Positions 1 through 8,788 of a DNA stretch of 64,000 nucleotides are shown in pieces. Numbering within the stretch: position 1 is the stretch's first letter; each line of letters starts with the position of its first letter. Source of the stretch: an uncultured Rhodospirillales bacterium (lineage in GTDB: Bacteria; Pseudomonadota; Alphaproteobacteria; Acetobacterales; Acetobacteraceae); contig CAILMF010000054.1 of NCBI GenBank assembly GCA_903835235.1, forward strand, positions 513,654 to 577,653. Direction: 5' to 3'. The notes under the pieces were generated by a model. That model worked only from the letters and a program-made list of their open reading frames with translations. It made no database searches and was not told the DNA's origin. The position numbers and the translations under genes were made by a program.

Positions 1-393
1 GCCCGTGAAAACGCGCAGCCCGTAGCCCTGCGGCTGATTGTCGCCGCAGCAGAAGCAGAGCCCGGTGGAATGGCTGAGACCGCTGGCCAGGAACCAGCGT
101 GCCGCGGCTTCGGCCTCGGCCAGTGTCGGCGCCGGCGGCACGTCCAGTTCCAGCGTGGCTGGCTTCGCCTCCACCACCACATTGCCCTCGGCGTCCAGCA
201 CCGCGGCACCCTGCGCGTCCCGCCGTACGGTCAACGCGGTGTCCAGCGGCATCGGCCGGCGCAGCGTCACCTCCGCTGCAGTATCCCCTGGCCCATCCCC
301 CAGCAGCAGCGCGGCGCGCCCGGCCACATAGCCGCCATTGCCGCTGCCCGGCGGCCCGCGGAACTGCGCCGCAACGGTAAAGCTCTCGCTCAT
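1..393 (-). CDS. Thioesterase-like (hotdog-fold) protein, C-terminus cut by window edge
   Basis: The N-terminal 131 codons are present; the gene continues past base 1. The protein begins MSESFTVAAQF and carries RGPPGSGNGGYVAG at residues 12-25, a signature I associate with hotdog-fold acyl-CoA thioesterase-like proteins. A CFCCG cysteine cluster lies near residues 113-117. The ATG overlaps the stop of the upstream cupin gene as ATGA (bases 390-393), so the two are probably co-translated. It is the last visible gene of the long minus-strand run. The family assignment is from the motif only and the substrate is unknown. Confidence 0.6.
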   Translation of the reverse strand, partial: MSESFTVAAQFRGPPGSGNGGYVAGRAALLLGDGPGDTAAEVTLRRPMPLDTALTVRRDAQGAAVLDAEGNVVVEAKPATLELDVPPAPTLAEAEAAARWFLASGLSHSTGLCFCCGDNQPQGYGLRVFTG

Positions 394-836
394 CGAATCT
401 CCGCCGGCGTCGAGGTCCCCGGCCCCTGGCCGACGATCAGCAACTCGCAGGGCTCGGCCTTGGCGCCGTCGTAGTGGATACCGCGGCCGTAATGCGTGAC
501 GAAGCTGCCGGCGGAGACCGGCACCGTGCTGTCGGGGTCGAAGCGCGGGCCGCTGCCCATCCACCAGGTGCCCTTCAGCACCGTGATGAAGCGGTCATGC
601 TGATGGAAATGCGGCCGCGACATGTTGCCCGGCAGCCAGCGGTTCATCACCGCATAGAAGCCTTCCTTCGAGGGATCACCGACCAGCAACGCCTGCTGGT
701 TGCCGCCGCGCGAGACCGGCCCCCAGGGGATCTGCTCCGGCACCAGGTACTTGATGATGGCAGGGTCGACCTGGCCGAAGGCGCGCCCCCCGAATGGCGC
801 CAGCGCGGCGGCCAGCAACAGCGAACGACGATTCAT
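390..836 (-). CDS. Secreted cupin-domain protein
   Basis: A 148-residue protein with an N-terminal export signal (MNRRSLLLAAALAPFGGRAFG, about residues 1-21; the two arginines make a Tat-like start). A single cupin barrel follows, with metal-binding motif 1 at residues 75-82 (PHFHQHDR: His76, His78, His80) and candidate motif-2 histidines at 115 and 121. It is probably a periplasmic metal-binding cupin enzyme or small-molecule binder. It overlaps its upstream neighbour by 4 bases and its downstream neighbour by 4 bases, which places it firmly in the minus-strand operon beside a cyclase-family hydrolase. The reaction cannot be told from the sequence. Confidence 0.75.
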   Translation of the reverse strand: MNRRSLLLAAALAPFGGRAFGQVDPAIIKYLVPEQIPWGPVSRGGNQQALLVGDPSKEGFYAVMNRWLPGNMSRPHFHQHDRFITVLKGTWWMGSGPRFDPDSTVPVSAGSFVTHYGRGIHYDGAKAEPCELLIVGQGPGTSTPAEIR

Positions 837-1510
837 GGTGCTTCTCCCTCAATGGCGATGACCCGAGCCGGGGCGCCATCACTGTCCGGCACCTTCACCG
901 GCAGCGCCACGACAAAGCTGCGCGGCTGCACCAGCGCGCCGGTATTGCAGAGGTACTCGAACATGATGACGCCCTGCTTCAGCAGGTGAAAATGCGTCAC
1001 GTGCTCCGGCAATGGTGGCCGCTGCTGCTTGGTGATGAAGTAGCGGATGCAATGGTCCTGCGGAAAGTCGAAGCCAACCGCCTTGATGCCGGCTTCCCGC
1101 AGGAAAATGGCGGCATCCGCGCTCATCCACGGCGCACGCGCCCAGTAGTCCGGGGTGTTGACGCTGTAGCGCTTGTCCCACTGCGTCTTCAGAATGGCGA
1201 TGTCGCCGCGCTTCAGGTGGGCGGCGCTGGCGGCGATGCGGTCACCGGAAATCTCGGTGTTCTCCGGCACGTCCGAGAGGTCGAGGATCGCCGCCTCCCC
1301 CACTGTCATGTCCAGGTTGATGCTGTCCGTCGTGAAGCCCTGCGGGTCCACATGGCGCGGACTGTCCATGTGGGTGAAGGCGTGCAGGTTCCAGCCGGCC
1401 CAGGTGCCCTGCCCTTCGCCGGTGTCGTGGCTCTTCAGCAGGCGGCGTTCCACCGGCCAGCGGAAATGGCCCGTGGTGACGGCGGTGGAGAGATCGACAT
1501 AGCGGCGCAT
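833..1510 (-). CDS. Cyclase family protein (kynurenine-formamidase-like metal hydrolase)
   Basis: A 225-residue protein of the cyclase/KynB family (PF04199). The metal motif HAFTHMDSPRH is at residues 43-53, matching family HxGTHxDxPxH with Gly replaced by Phe. The ATG at 1510 (MRRYVDLS) is preferred over an upstream in-frame start because family members begin just before this strand. Family enzymes hydrolyse N-formyl or cyclic amide bonds. The gene lies between pepN (75 bases upstream) and the cupin gene (4-base overlap). The substrate is unknown; nothing nearby indicates tryptophan breakdown, so kynurenine formamidase itself is unlikely. Confidence 0.75.
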   Translation of the reverse strand: MRRYVDLSTAVTTGHFRWPVERRLLKSHDTGEGQGTWAGWNLHAFTHMDSPRHVDPQGFTTDSINLDMTVGEAAILDLSDVPENTEISGDRIAASAAHLKRGDIAILKTQWDKRYSVNTPDYWARAPWMSADAAIFLREAGIKAVGFDFPQDHCIRYFITKQQRPPLPEHVTHFHLLKQGVIMFEYLCNTGALVQPRSFVVALPVKVPDSDGAPARVIAIEGEAP

Positions 1511-1585
1511 GCGGCAGCCCTTTCCGGACCGGGCCGCGTGTGGCCCGCCCTCCCTGTTTGGCGGCAAGCTAGCGCCGGGCGCTGG

Positions 1586-4150
1586 CTACGCCAATGCCTT
1601 CGCCACCTTCTCATGCGTGCCGCGGCTCAGCTTCGGCTGCGCCAGCACGCGCTGCAACTCGCGCTGCATCAGGGCGCCGCGCTGCGCATTCTGCCGCCGC
1701 CACTGGCCCAGCGGCCCGACCATCCGCGCCGCGGTCTGGCCATTGATCTGGTCCAGCGCAATCACCGCATCGGCCAGGAAACGGTAGCCCTCGCCCGAGG
1801 CATCATGGAACCGCACCTGGTTACCGGCGGCAAAGGCGCCGATCAGGCTGCGCGCCCGGTTCGGGTTCTTCAGGTCGAAGTCGGCATGGGCGTACAGCGC
1901 GCGCACCTCCGCAATCGCATTCGGCCGCGCCGCCATGGCCTGGATGCTGAACCACTTGTCCAACACCAGCTCGTCGCCGCGCCACTTGGCGTGGAAGGCA
2001 GCCAGCGCCGCATCGCGCTCCGGCGTCTCAGTGCCGGCCAGCGCATCCAGCGCCGCCAGCACCTCGGTCATGTTGCGGCCGGCATCGAACTGCGCTTTTG
2101 CGAGAGCCACATCCTGCGTCGCCAGGTAACCCAGGCACACATTGCGCAGCGCACGGCGGCCGATGGCTTCGCCGGTGATGCTGGACGGGTCGGTCGCGGC
2201 CATGGCGTCGTAGGTGCGGCGCAGGCTGGTGGCGCAGCGCTGCGCGATCTCGCGCCGCAGGCTTTCGCGCGCGGCGTGGATCGCCGCCGGCTCGGCCACC
2301 GCCATCTGGTCGGCGACGAAGGCCTCGCCCGGCAGCAGCAGCGCCTCGGCGGCGAAGGCCGGGTCGCGTTCGGCATCGGCCAGCGTCGCCTCCACCGCTT
2401 CGGCCAGCGCGGAATCGAAGGGCGTGCCGGGCGCGGCGACCATGCCAAGCATGACCGCGGTGGCATATTGCTGCCCGCTTTCCCAGCGCACGAAGGGGTC
2501 ACTGTCGTGCACCGCCAGGAAGCGCAGCCGATCCTGCGGCACACCCAGCAGCCGCACCGGCGCCGAAAACCCGCGCAGCAGCGACGGCACCGGTGGGGTG
2601 GCGATATCCTCAAACGTGAAGCTCTGCTCGGCACTCTCCAGCAGCAGCATGCGCTCCGCGATCTGCTGGCCATTGGCGTCCAGCAGGCCGGTGGCGACAG
2701 GGATCGGCAGCGGCGCCTTCTGCGGCTGGCCAGGCGTGGCCGGCGTGCTTTGCCGCAGCGTCAGCGTGTAGCGGCGGGTGGCGGCGTCGTAGCTGTCCTC
2801 GGCGGTAAGCTCCGGCGTGCCGGCCTGGCCGTACCAGCCCTTGAAACCGCTGAGGTCGATGCCCGATGCATCCTGCATCGCGGCCACGAATTCCTCGATC
2901 GTCACCGCCTGGTTGTCGTGGCGGGCGAAGTAGAGATCCATTCCCTTGCGGAAATTCGCCGCGCCAATCCGCGTGTGCAGCAGCCGCACCACCTCGGCGC
3001 CCTTGTCGTACACGGTGGGCGTGTAGAAATTGTCGATCTCGATGTAGCTGTCGGGCCGAACCGGATGCGCCATCGGGCCGGCATCCTCCGGAAACTGCGC
3101 GGCACGCAGCCGGCGCACATCCTTCAGCCGCTTGACCGCGCGGCTGCCCATGTTGCTGCTGAACTCCTGGTCGCGGAAGACGGTCAGCCCTTCCTTCAGG
3201 CTCAGCTGGAACCAGTCCCGGCAGGTCACCCGATTGCCGGTCCAGTTGTGGAAATACTCGTGCGCGACAACGGTCTCGATGCCCTGGTAGTCGGCATCCG
3301 TCGCCGTCTCCGCCGTGGCCAGCACATACTTGGTGTTGAAGACGTTGAGGCCCTTGTTCTCCATCGCGCCCATGTTGAAGTCCGACACCGCCGCGATGTT
3401 GAACACGTCCAGGTCGTATTCCAGGCCGAAGACGTCCTCGTCCCACTTCATGCTGCGCTTCAGGCTGTCCATCGCATGGGCGCAGCGGGTCTCGTCGCCG
3501 CGGCGTACCCAGATGTTCAGCGCGACGGCACGGCCGGACGCGGTGGTGAAGTGGTCGTGCACATCCACCAGATCGCCAGCGACCAACGCGAAGAGGTAGC
3601 ACGGCTTCGGGTGCGGATCCTCCCAACGCACCCAATGCCGGCCGCCCTCGGCATGGCCGGAGCCAGCCGGGTTGCCGTTGGACAGCAGGATCGGACAGGT
3701 CGCGCGATCCGCTGTCAGGGCGACGGTGTAGCGGCTCATCACGTCGGGCCGGTCTGGGAAGTAGGTGATGCGGCGGAAGCCCTCGGCCTCGCACTGCGTG
3801 AAGTAATTGCCGCCGGAGGTGTAGAGGCCACTCAACTCGGTGTTCTTCTCCGGCGCGACCTGCGTGGTGATCTCCAGCACGCAGCTATCCGGCAACGCCG
3901 CGATGGTCATGCCAGCCTCGTCCAGCACGTAACGCTCCGGCGCCAGCGTCGCGCCGTCCAGGCTGATGTGCCGCAGTTCCAGCGCCACGCCATCCAGCCG
4001 CAGCGGCCCCGGCCGGTTGCGCCGCAGCGCCAGGCGGGACCGCACGATGGTCGCCGCCGGGTTCAGCTGGAAATCCAGCTCCACCGTCTCCACCAGGAAG
4101 ACCGGCGGCGTATAGTCCTGGCGATGCGTGGCGCGCGGCGTTTCGGTCAT
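1586..4150 (-). CDS. pepN: Aminopeptidase N (M1 family zinc metallopeptidase)
   Basis: 854 residues, close to the usual length of proteobacterial PepN (about 870-880). The exopeptidase motif GAMEN is at residues 261-265. The zinc site HEYFH is at 297-301, with the third ligand Glu320 in SLKEG, giving the M1 pattern HExxH-x18-E. The C-terminal part carries the DUF3458-type Ig-like and ARM-like domains of bacterial PepN. No signal peptide is seen, so it is cytoplasmic. It releases N-terminal residues from peptides. It follows the M81 peptidase gene by 4 bases and sits in the same minus-strand run, which would couple peptide turnover to the upstream catabolic genes. Confidence 0.95.
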   Translation of the reverse strand: MTETPRATHRQDYTPPVFLVETVELDFQLNPAATIVRSRLALRRNRPGPLRLDGVALELRHISLDGATLAPERYVLDEAGMTIAALPDSCVLEITTQVAPEKNTELSGLYTSGGNYFTQCEAEGFRRITYFPDRPDVMSRYTVALTADRATCPILLSNGNPAGSGHAEGGRHWVRWEDPHPKPCYLFALVAGDLVDVHDHFTTASGRAVALNIWVRRGDETRCAHAMDSLKRSMKWDEDVFGLEYDLDVFNIAAVSDFNMGAMENKGLNVFNTKYVLATAETATDADYQGIETVVAHEYFHNWTGNRVTCRDWFQLSLKEGLTVFRDQEFSSNMGSRAVKRLKDVRRLRAAQFPEDAGPMAHPVRPDSYIEIDNFYTPTVYDKGAEVVRLLHTRIGAANFRKGMDLYFARHDNQAVTIEEFVAAMQDASGIDLSGFKGWYGQAGTPELTAEDSYDAATRRYTLTLRQSTPATPGQPQKAPLPIPVATGLLDANGQQIAERMLLLESAEQSFTFEDIATPPVPSLLRGFSAPVRLLGVPQDRLRFLAVHDSDPFVRWESGQQYATAVMLGMVAAPGTPFDSALAEAVEATLADAERDPAFAAEALLLPGEAFVADQMAVAEPAAIHAARESLRREIAQRCATSLRRTYDAMAATDPSSITGEAIGRRALRNVCLGYLATQDVALAKAQFDAGRNMTEVLAALDALAGTETPERDAALAAFHAKWRGDELVLDKWFSIQAMAARPNAIAEVRALYAHADFDLKNPNRARSLIGAFAAGNQVRFHDASGEGYRFLADAVIALDQINGQTAARMVGPLGQWRRQNAQRGALMQRELQRVLAQPKLSRGTHEKVAKALA

Positions 4151-4154
4151 GGGG

Positions 4155-5654
4155 CTACCCGTTGGTGCCGGGGTCGAGCGGATAGATCGGCCGGCGGACG
4201 TTGCGGAAGGTCAGCTGCGAATAGTCTGACGTGCAGACCCCAACGCCGGCGCACTCCACGATTTCCCGGGCCAGCGGCCCCAGCGCGGCGCGCCAATGCA
4301 CCCGCGACTTGATGGCCAGGAAGCGCTTGTCACGCGGCTCGATGCCGAGCACGCGGAACATGTCGGGGCTGGTCGGCTCGATCTGCCGCGTGACGAGCAC
4401 GATCTCCACCGCGCCGGTATCCAGCACCACGGTCGGGCCCATGTACACCTTCAGCCCCGGCGCCAGGCCGGCCTTGGTGACGAAGTAGCCGGCCGAGATC
4501 GTCTTCACCCGCCCTGTCACGCTGAGCGGCTTGGAGGATTGCGGCAACTCCGGCATCGGCAGCTTGCCGCCGAGTTCCAGCGTCACCTCCGCACCCACGC
4601 CGGCACGCTGGCACGCAGCCACGGCATCAGGGTCGCAGATGCCGAAGAAGGCGACATCCTCCAGCCCCTGGCGCAGGATTTCCGCCAGCACTTCCGTCGT
4701 GTCCATCGTGCCGCCGGAGGCGCAGTTGTCGTAGTGGTCCAGCAGCACCACCGGCAGGTCCGCCTTGGTCGCGCCGGCCTGCTTGGCTCGCGCCACGCTG
4801 TCGGCCAGCGGCTCCGGCTTGAAGGTGAAGTCCTCGCGCGCTTTCCAGGCGACGTCGAGCAGCTCCTGCACCATGGCCTGCGCATCGGCCTGGTTGTTGT
4901 CGGTGCAGACCACGGCGGAAAGCCCAGCACCGTGGATATCCGCATGGGGAAAGCCGACATAGAGGCTGGCGCTGAGCGCACGGCCACTCGCTTCCCAGCC
5001 ACGGCACATCGCCTGCAACTCCTTGTTCGGGAAGGCGTGGGTGCCCTGCGCCATCACGTGCGGCAGCATCGGCGCGCGGGCCCAGGCGGTGGTCGGCTTC
5101 ACCTCGCCGCGCAGCGCCCGCAGCAGCGGTCGCGCCGCACGCTCGGCAGTCTGGTACATGTCCACATGCGGGTAGGTCTGGTAGCCCGCCGTCACCGTCG
5201 CGGTTTCCACCATGTTGGCGTGCATGTTGGCGTGCATGTCGTAGGCCACGGCCATCGGCGTCGTCGCGTCGATGGCGCGGATGCGGCGCAGCAACTCGCC
5301 CTCGCCGTCCTCGTATTGGTCGGTCACCATCGCGCCGTGCAGGTCCAGCAGAATGGCATCCCAGCCGCCCTGCTTCACCGCATCCGTGATGGCGCCGCAG
5401 ACCGCCTCATACGCCGCGCCGTCCACCTTGCCCGAAGGCGGGGCATGCGCGGCGACAGGCACCACAACCTCGGCGCCCGCCTCCGCGGCAACATCCAGGA
5501 ACCCGCCCATGCAGGTGCGGGTGCCCTTGAAGAACGCAATGGCCCGCTCGCCGGCCAGCAACTCCGTGCCGTCCCGGCAGAACCGCGCCAATGGCGTCGG
5601 CACCGGCGAGAAGGTGTTGGTCTCGTGGCTGAGCGCGGCGAGCAGGAAGCGCAT
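4155..5654 (-). CDS. M81 family metallopeptidase (MlrC-like)
   Basis: 499 residues, the usual length for MlrC/microcystinase-C-type proteins (DUF1485 followed by an MlrC C-terminal domain). The start MRFLLAALSHETNTFSP is typical. Conserved metal-binding stretches are visible: DLHGAM, YDMHANM and the YQTYPHVDM block. The founding member acts on linearised peptide products of microcystin. Most relatives are uncharacterised amidohydrolases found in operons with transport receptors, as here. It is separated by 2 bases from the FMN oxidase gene upstream and 4 bases from pepN downstream. The true substrate is unknown; a peptide-like or amide-containing compound is plausible. Confidence 0.85.
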   Translation of the reverse strand: MRFLLAALSHETNTFSPVPTPLARFCRDGTELLAGERAIAFFKGTRTCMGGFLDVAAEAGAEVVVPVAAHAPPSGKVDGAAYEAVCGAITDAVKQGGWDAILLDLHGAMVTDQYEDGEGELLRRIRAIDATTPMAVAYDMHANMHANMVETATVTAGYQTYPHVDMYQTAERAARPLLRALRGEVKPTTAWARAPMLPHVMAQGTHAFPNKELQAMCRGWEASGRALSASLYVGFPHADIHGAGLSAVVCTDNNQADAQAMVQELLDVAWKAREDFTFKPEPLADSVARAKQAGATKADLPVVLLDHYDNCASGGTMDTTEVLAEILRQGLEDVAFFGICDPDAVAACQRAGVGAEVTLELGGKLPMPELPQSSKPLSVTGRVKTISAGYFVTKAGLAPGLKVYMGPTVVLDTGAVEIVLVTRQIEPTSPDMFRVLGIEPRDKRFLAIKSRVHWRAALGPLAREIVECAGVGVCTSDYSQLTFRNVRRPIYPLDPGTNG

Positions 5655-5656
5655 GG

Positions 5657-6757
5657 TTAGCGATACCCCGGGTCTGAGAGGTTGAGCAGCGGAAAGGCGC
5701 TGAACAGCGAAGGCGGCCGCACCGGCTGCGCCTGGTGCAGGTAGCCCGGATGCAGGTCGGCGAAGCGCGAGACGCCGAGCAGGCCGAGCACCTCATGGAT
5801 CTCGGTCTGCAGCAGTTCCAGCACGCGCTGCACGCCGTCCTCGCCAGCGGCGGCCAGGCCGTAGCAATACAGCCGGCCCACCGCCACCATGTCGGCACCC
5901 AGCGCCATCGCCTTCACGACGTCACTGCCGCGGCTGATGGAGCCATCCATCCACACCTTCGCGCGGCCGCCGACGGCCTTCACCACTTCCGGCAGCGCTT
6001 CCAGCGAACCACGTCCATGGTCCAGCTGGCGCCCGCCATGATTGGAGACATAGACCACATCCACACCATGGTCGCAGGCCATGCCGGCGTCTTCGGCGGT
6101 GGCGATGCCCTTCAGCACCAGCGGCACGCTCGGGAACTTCTGCTTGAAGTGGCGCACGTAGTCCCAGTTCAGCCCGGCCTGGAAGCTGTGCCCCACGGCG
6201 CGCGCCCGCCACGGCTTGACGAAGCGCTTGGCGATGTCGCGCTCGCGCCGGCTGTAGATCGCGGTATCGACCGTCAGGCAGAAGGCATCGTAGCCGGCGT
6301 CGATGGCCTGCTTCACGATGTCGTCGCACCAGGCATAGTCGCCGCGCACGTACAGCTGAAACACGTTCGGCCCGTCGCCGGTCGCTTCCGCCATCAGCTT
6401 CAACCCCGGCGCGCTGACGCTGGAGACGATGGTCGGCACGCCGAACTTCTTCGCCGCCCGCGCCGCCGGGGCGCCGCCCTCGGGGTCAAAATTCTCCAGC
6501 CCACCCACCGGCGCCAATGCCACGGGGATGCTGATCTTCTTGCCGAAGAACGTCCCCGACGTGTCGATATCAGACACATCCCGCAGCACGCGCGGGCGGA
6601 AGGCCTGCATGTCCAGCGCCATGCGGTTGCGCAGCACCGTCGTCTCGGTCTCGGTGCCGCCAACCAGATAGTCCCAGGTGCCCGGCGTCACGCGGCGCTT
6701 CGCCTCGCTGACGAACTCGTGCAGCGTCAGGTATTGGTGGTCAGGTTCGTTCATCAT
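5657..6757 (-). CDS. FMN-dependent alpha-hydroxyacid oxidase/dehydrogenase
   Basis: 366 residues, the full length of the FMN_dh family (glycolate oxidase, lactate dehydrogenase LldD, mandelate dehydrogenase). The catalytic His/Arg motif SNHGGRQLD is intact. FMN-phosphate loops in DGSISRGSDVVKA and GRLYCYGL are also present. No transmembrane segment is visible in the usual LldD insertion, so it is probably a soluble oxidase. It would oxidise a 2-hydroxy acid to a 2-oxo acid. It lies 15 bases downstream of the PA4872-type lyase gene, which acts on 2-oxo acids, and the two reactions could be consecutive. Substrate inferred only at class level. Confidence 0.85.
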   Translation of the reverse strand: MMNEPDHQYLTLHEFVSEAKRRVTPGTWDYLVGGTETETTVLRNRMALDMQAFRPRVLRDVSDIDTSGTFFGKKISIPVALAPVGGLENFDPEGGAPAARAAKKFGVPTIVSSVSAPGLKLMAEATGDGPNVFQLYVRGDYAWCDDIVKQAIDAGYDAFCLTVDTAIYSRRERDIAKRFVKPWRARAVGHSFQAGLNWDYVRHFKQKFPSVPLVLKGIATAEDAGMACDHGVDVVYVSNHGGRQLDHGRGSLEALPEVVKAVGGRAKVWMDGSISRGSDVVKAMALGADMVAVGRLYCYGLAAAGEDGVQRVLELLQTEIHEVLGLLGVSRFADLHPGYLHQAQPVRPPSLFSAFPLLNLSDPGYR

Positions 6758-6772
6758 GCTCGGATTTCCTCG

Positions 6773-7642
6773 TCAGCCGCCCAGGTATGCCTTGGTCCAG
6801 CGCTTGTAGTCGTCGTCGCGGGTAATCCGCGGCATCAGCTCCGACGCGGGCATGCCCGCCAGATCCTTCGGCTGCACGCCATCGCGCAGCGCCTTCAACG
6901 TCTCGAACACCGCGCGTTGCGCCGCCTGGATCGGCTGGTGCCCCTGCAACGCAATGCGCACGCCGCGCGAAGCAAGATACTCGCGGTCGCGCATGTCAGC
7001 CGTCTCCATGCCGCCGAGGATGATCGGCAGCGTCGCCACGGCACTGATTGCGTCCAACTCGGCGCGCGATTTCACGCCGGTGAAGAACAGCGCGTCAGCG
7101 CCGGAAGCGGAGTACACGCGCGCCCGCTCCACCGCATCGGCAATGCCGGTGACCTGCACCGCGCTGGTGCGCGCCACGATGACGAAGCCGGCGTCATCCC
7201 GCGCCGCCAGCCCGGCCTTCACCTTGCCCAGGCCTTCCTCGATGCTGTGCAGCACCACCTTGCCGTCGCCGAAGGGGCGCGGCAGCACGGTGTCTTCCAG
7301 CGTCATGCCGGAAACGCCGGCGGTCTCCACTTCCTGCACCGTCCGCATCGCATTCAGCGCGTTGCCGTAGCCGTGGTCTGCATCCACCATCAGCGGCATG
7401 GTGCTGACCGCGCGGCAGATGCGCCGGCACTGCTCGGCAAACTCGGTCAACGTCACCACGATGAGGTCCGGTGCGCCCAGCACCGCCAGCGATGCGGTGG
7501 ACCCCGCGAACATGCCGACCTCGAAACCGATATCCTCGGCGATGCGCGCCGACATCGGGTCCCACACCGAACCCGGATGGACGCAGACGCTGCCATTCAG
7601 CACCGCGCGCAGGCGCTGGCGACGATCAGTAACGGTGCTCAT
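6773..7642 (-). CDS. Isocitrate lyase/PEP mutase superfamily protein, oxaloacetate decarboxylase (PA4872) type
   Basis: 289 residues from the ATG at 7642, which overlaps the upstream stop as ATGA; a longer in-frame upstream extension looks non-coding. VDADHGYGNA at residues 86-95 and EDTVLPRPFG at 116-125 match the oxaloacetate decarboxylase subfamily typified by Pseudomonas PA4872. The isocitrate-lyase KKCGH motif is absent. Family enzymes bind Mg2+ and decarboxylate or cleave 2-oxo dicarboxylic acids. In this operon the protein could process a 2-oxo acid made by the neighbouring FMN oxidase. Family well supported; exact substrate inferred. Confidence 0.8.
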   Translation of the reverse strand: MSTVTDRRQRLRAVLNGSVCVHPGSVWDPMSARIAEDIGFEVGMFAGSTASLAVLGAPDLIVVTLTEFAEQCRRICRAVSTMPLMVDADHGYGNALNAMRTVQEVETAGVSGMTLEDTVLPRPFGDGKVVLHSIEEGLGKVKAGLAARDDAGFVIVARTSAVQVTGIADAVERARVYSASGADALFFTGVKSRAELDAISAVATLPIILGGMETADMRDREYLASRGVRIALQGHQPIQAAQRAVFETLKALRDGVQPKDLAGMPASELMPRITRDDDYKRWTKAYLGG

Positions 7643-8784
7643 AGCGCAGGCATCTCCACCCACCGGCGGTCGCGGTGGCTCTCGTAGCAGGCTTCGATCA
7701 GTTGCAAGCCGCGCGCCGCCTGTAACAGGCTGGCGGTGTTGGGCGTGCCTTCCGCCAGGTGGCGCAGGAACAGTTCCCACGCCTGGCGATAGCTGTTCTT
7801 GAACGGCACCAGGTCCGGCGCCTTCTGCCACTGGCTGAAGAAGTCCATGCTCTGCGGCGCCTGCACCGGAAACACCGGCTTGGGCGTGGTGCCGATGGTC
7901 TGCACGAAGCAGTCATGCAGCGTGGCGTGCGCGCTGGCCTTGTCGCCATCCACGCTCACCACCAGCATGTCGTCGCGCCGGATGCGCGTGGCCCACGAAG
8001 AGAAAACCTCGCCGACCAACCCGCTCTCGAACTCGACGATCGAGCGCACCTCATCCTCGACATCCACGTCGTAGGGCTGGTGCTGTTCGTCCCAACGCTT
8101 CGGCTGCGCGGTGTTGATGCGCGCCGTGACAGCAGTGGGGCGGCCGAACAGATGCTCGATCACGTAGCGCCAGTGCGGGAACATATCCAGCACCAGGCCG
8201 CCGCCCAGCGCCTTCTTGTAGTTCCAGCTGGTGCGCTGCGCCGGGATGTGCTCGCCGTCGAACACCCACCAGCCGAACTCCAGCCGCATGCCGTGGATCT
8301 TGCCGAAGTAGCCCATGTCCAGCAGCGTCTTCAGCTTGGCCAGGCCCGGCAGGTGGATCTTGTCCTGCATCACGGCGTGGCTGACGCCGGCGGCTTCCGC
8401 TGTGTCGCGCAGCGCCAGCACCCCGGCCATGCTCTCCGCCACCGGCTTTTCCAGGTAGATGTGCTTGCCCGCCGCAATCGCGCGCCGCGCCAGCTCAACC
8501 CGGTTGCCGCCATAAGCGCACTCGAAGAACAACGCGTCGTTCTTGTCGGCCAGGCAGGCGTCGATATCCGTGCTCCAGCGCTTGATGCCAAGCCGCGCAG
8601 CCAGCGCCGCCATCTTCTCCGGCGTTCTGCCGAGCAGGATCGGGTCAGGCATCAGCCGGTCGCCATTGGCCAGCGGCAGGCCGCCCTCCTGCATGATCGG
8701 CACCAGGCTGTTCATCAGGTGCTGCGTGGTGCCGATGCGGCTGGTGGCACCATGCATGATGATGCCGAGGCGTTGCGTTGCCAT
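7639..8784 (-). CDS. Gfo/Idh/MocA family NAD(P)-dependent oxidoreductase
   Basis: 381 residues from the ATG at 8784 (MATQRLGIIMHGATSRIG); an in-frame ATG 57 bases further up gives a poorer N-terminus. There is an N-terminal Rossmann fold, the conserved EKP motif at residues 112-114 (YLEKPVAES), and a C-terminal dimerisation/substrate domain with a GGGLVLDMFPHW segment typical of the family. Members oxidise or reduce sugars, inositols and related polyols. The gene starts 4 bases after the amidohydrolase stop and overlaps the PA4872-type gene by 4 bases. The substrate is unknown. Confidence 0.8.
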   Translation of the reverse strand: MATQRLGIIMHGATSRIGTTQHLMNSLVPIMQEGGLPLANGDRLMPDPILLGRTPEKMAALAARLGIKRWSTDIDACLADKNDALFFECAYGGNRVELARRAIAAGKHIYLEKPVAESMAGVLALRDTAEAAGVSHAVMQDKIHLPGLAKLKTLLDMGYFGKIHGMRLEFGWWVFDGEHIPAQRTSWNYKKALGGGLVLDMFPHWRYVIEHLFGRPTAVTARINTAQPKRWDEQHQPYDVDVEDEVRSIVEFESGLVGEVFSSWATRIRRDDMLVVSVDGDKASAHATLHDCFVQTIGTTPKPVFPVQAPQSMDFFSQWQKAPDLVPFKNSYRQAWELFLRHLAEGTPNTASLLQAARGLQLIEACYESHRDRRWVEMPAL

Positions 8785-8788
8785 ATGC

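Noticed and set aside
794..4312. Open frame of over 1100 codons on the plus strand opposite pepN and neighbours
   Set aside because: Antisense to pepN and the cyclase gene; Arg/His/Ala-rich with no domain. It is a G+C-rich shadow of strongly supported minus-strand genes.
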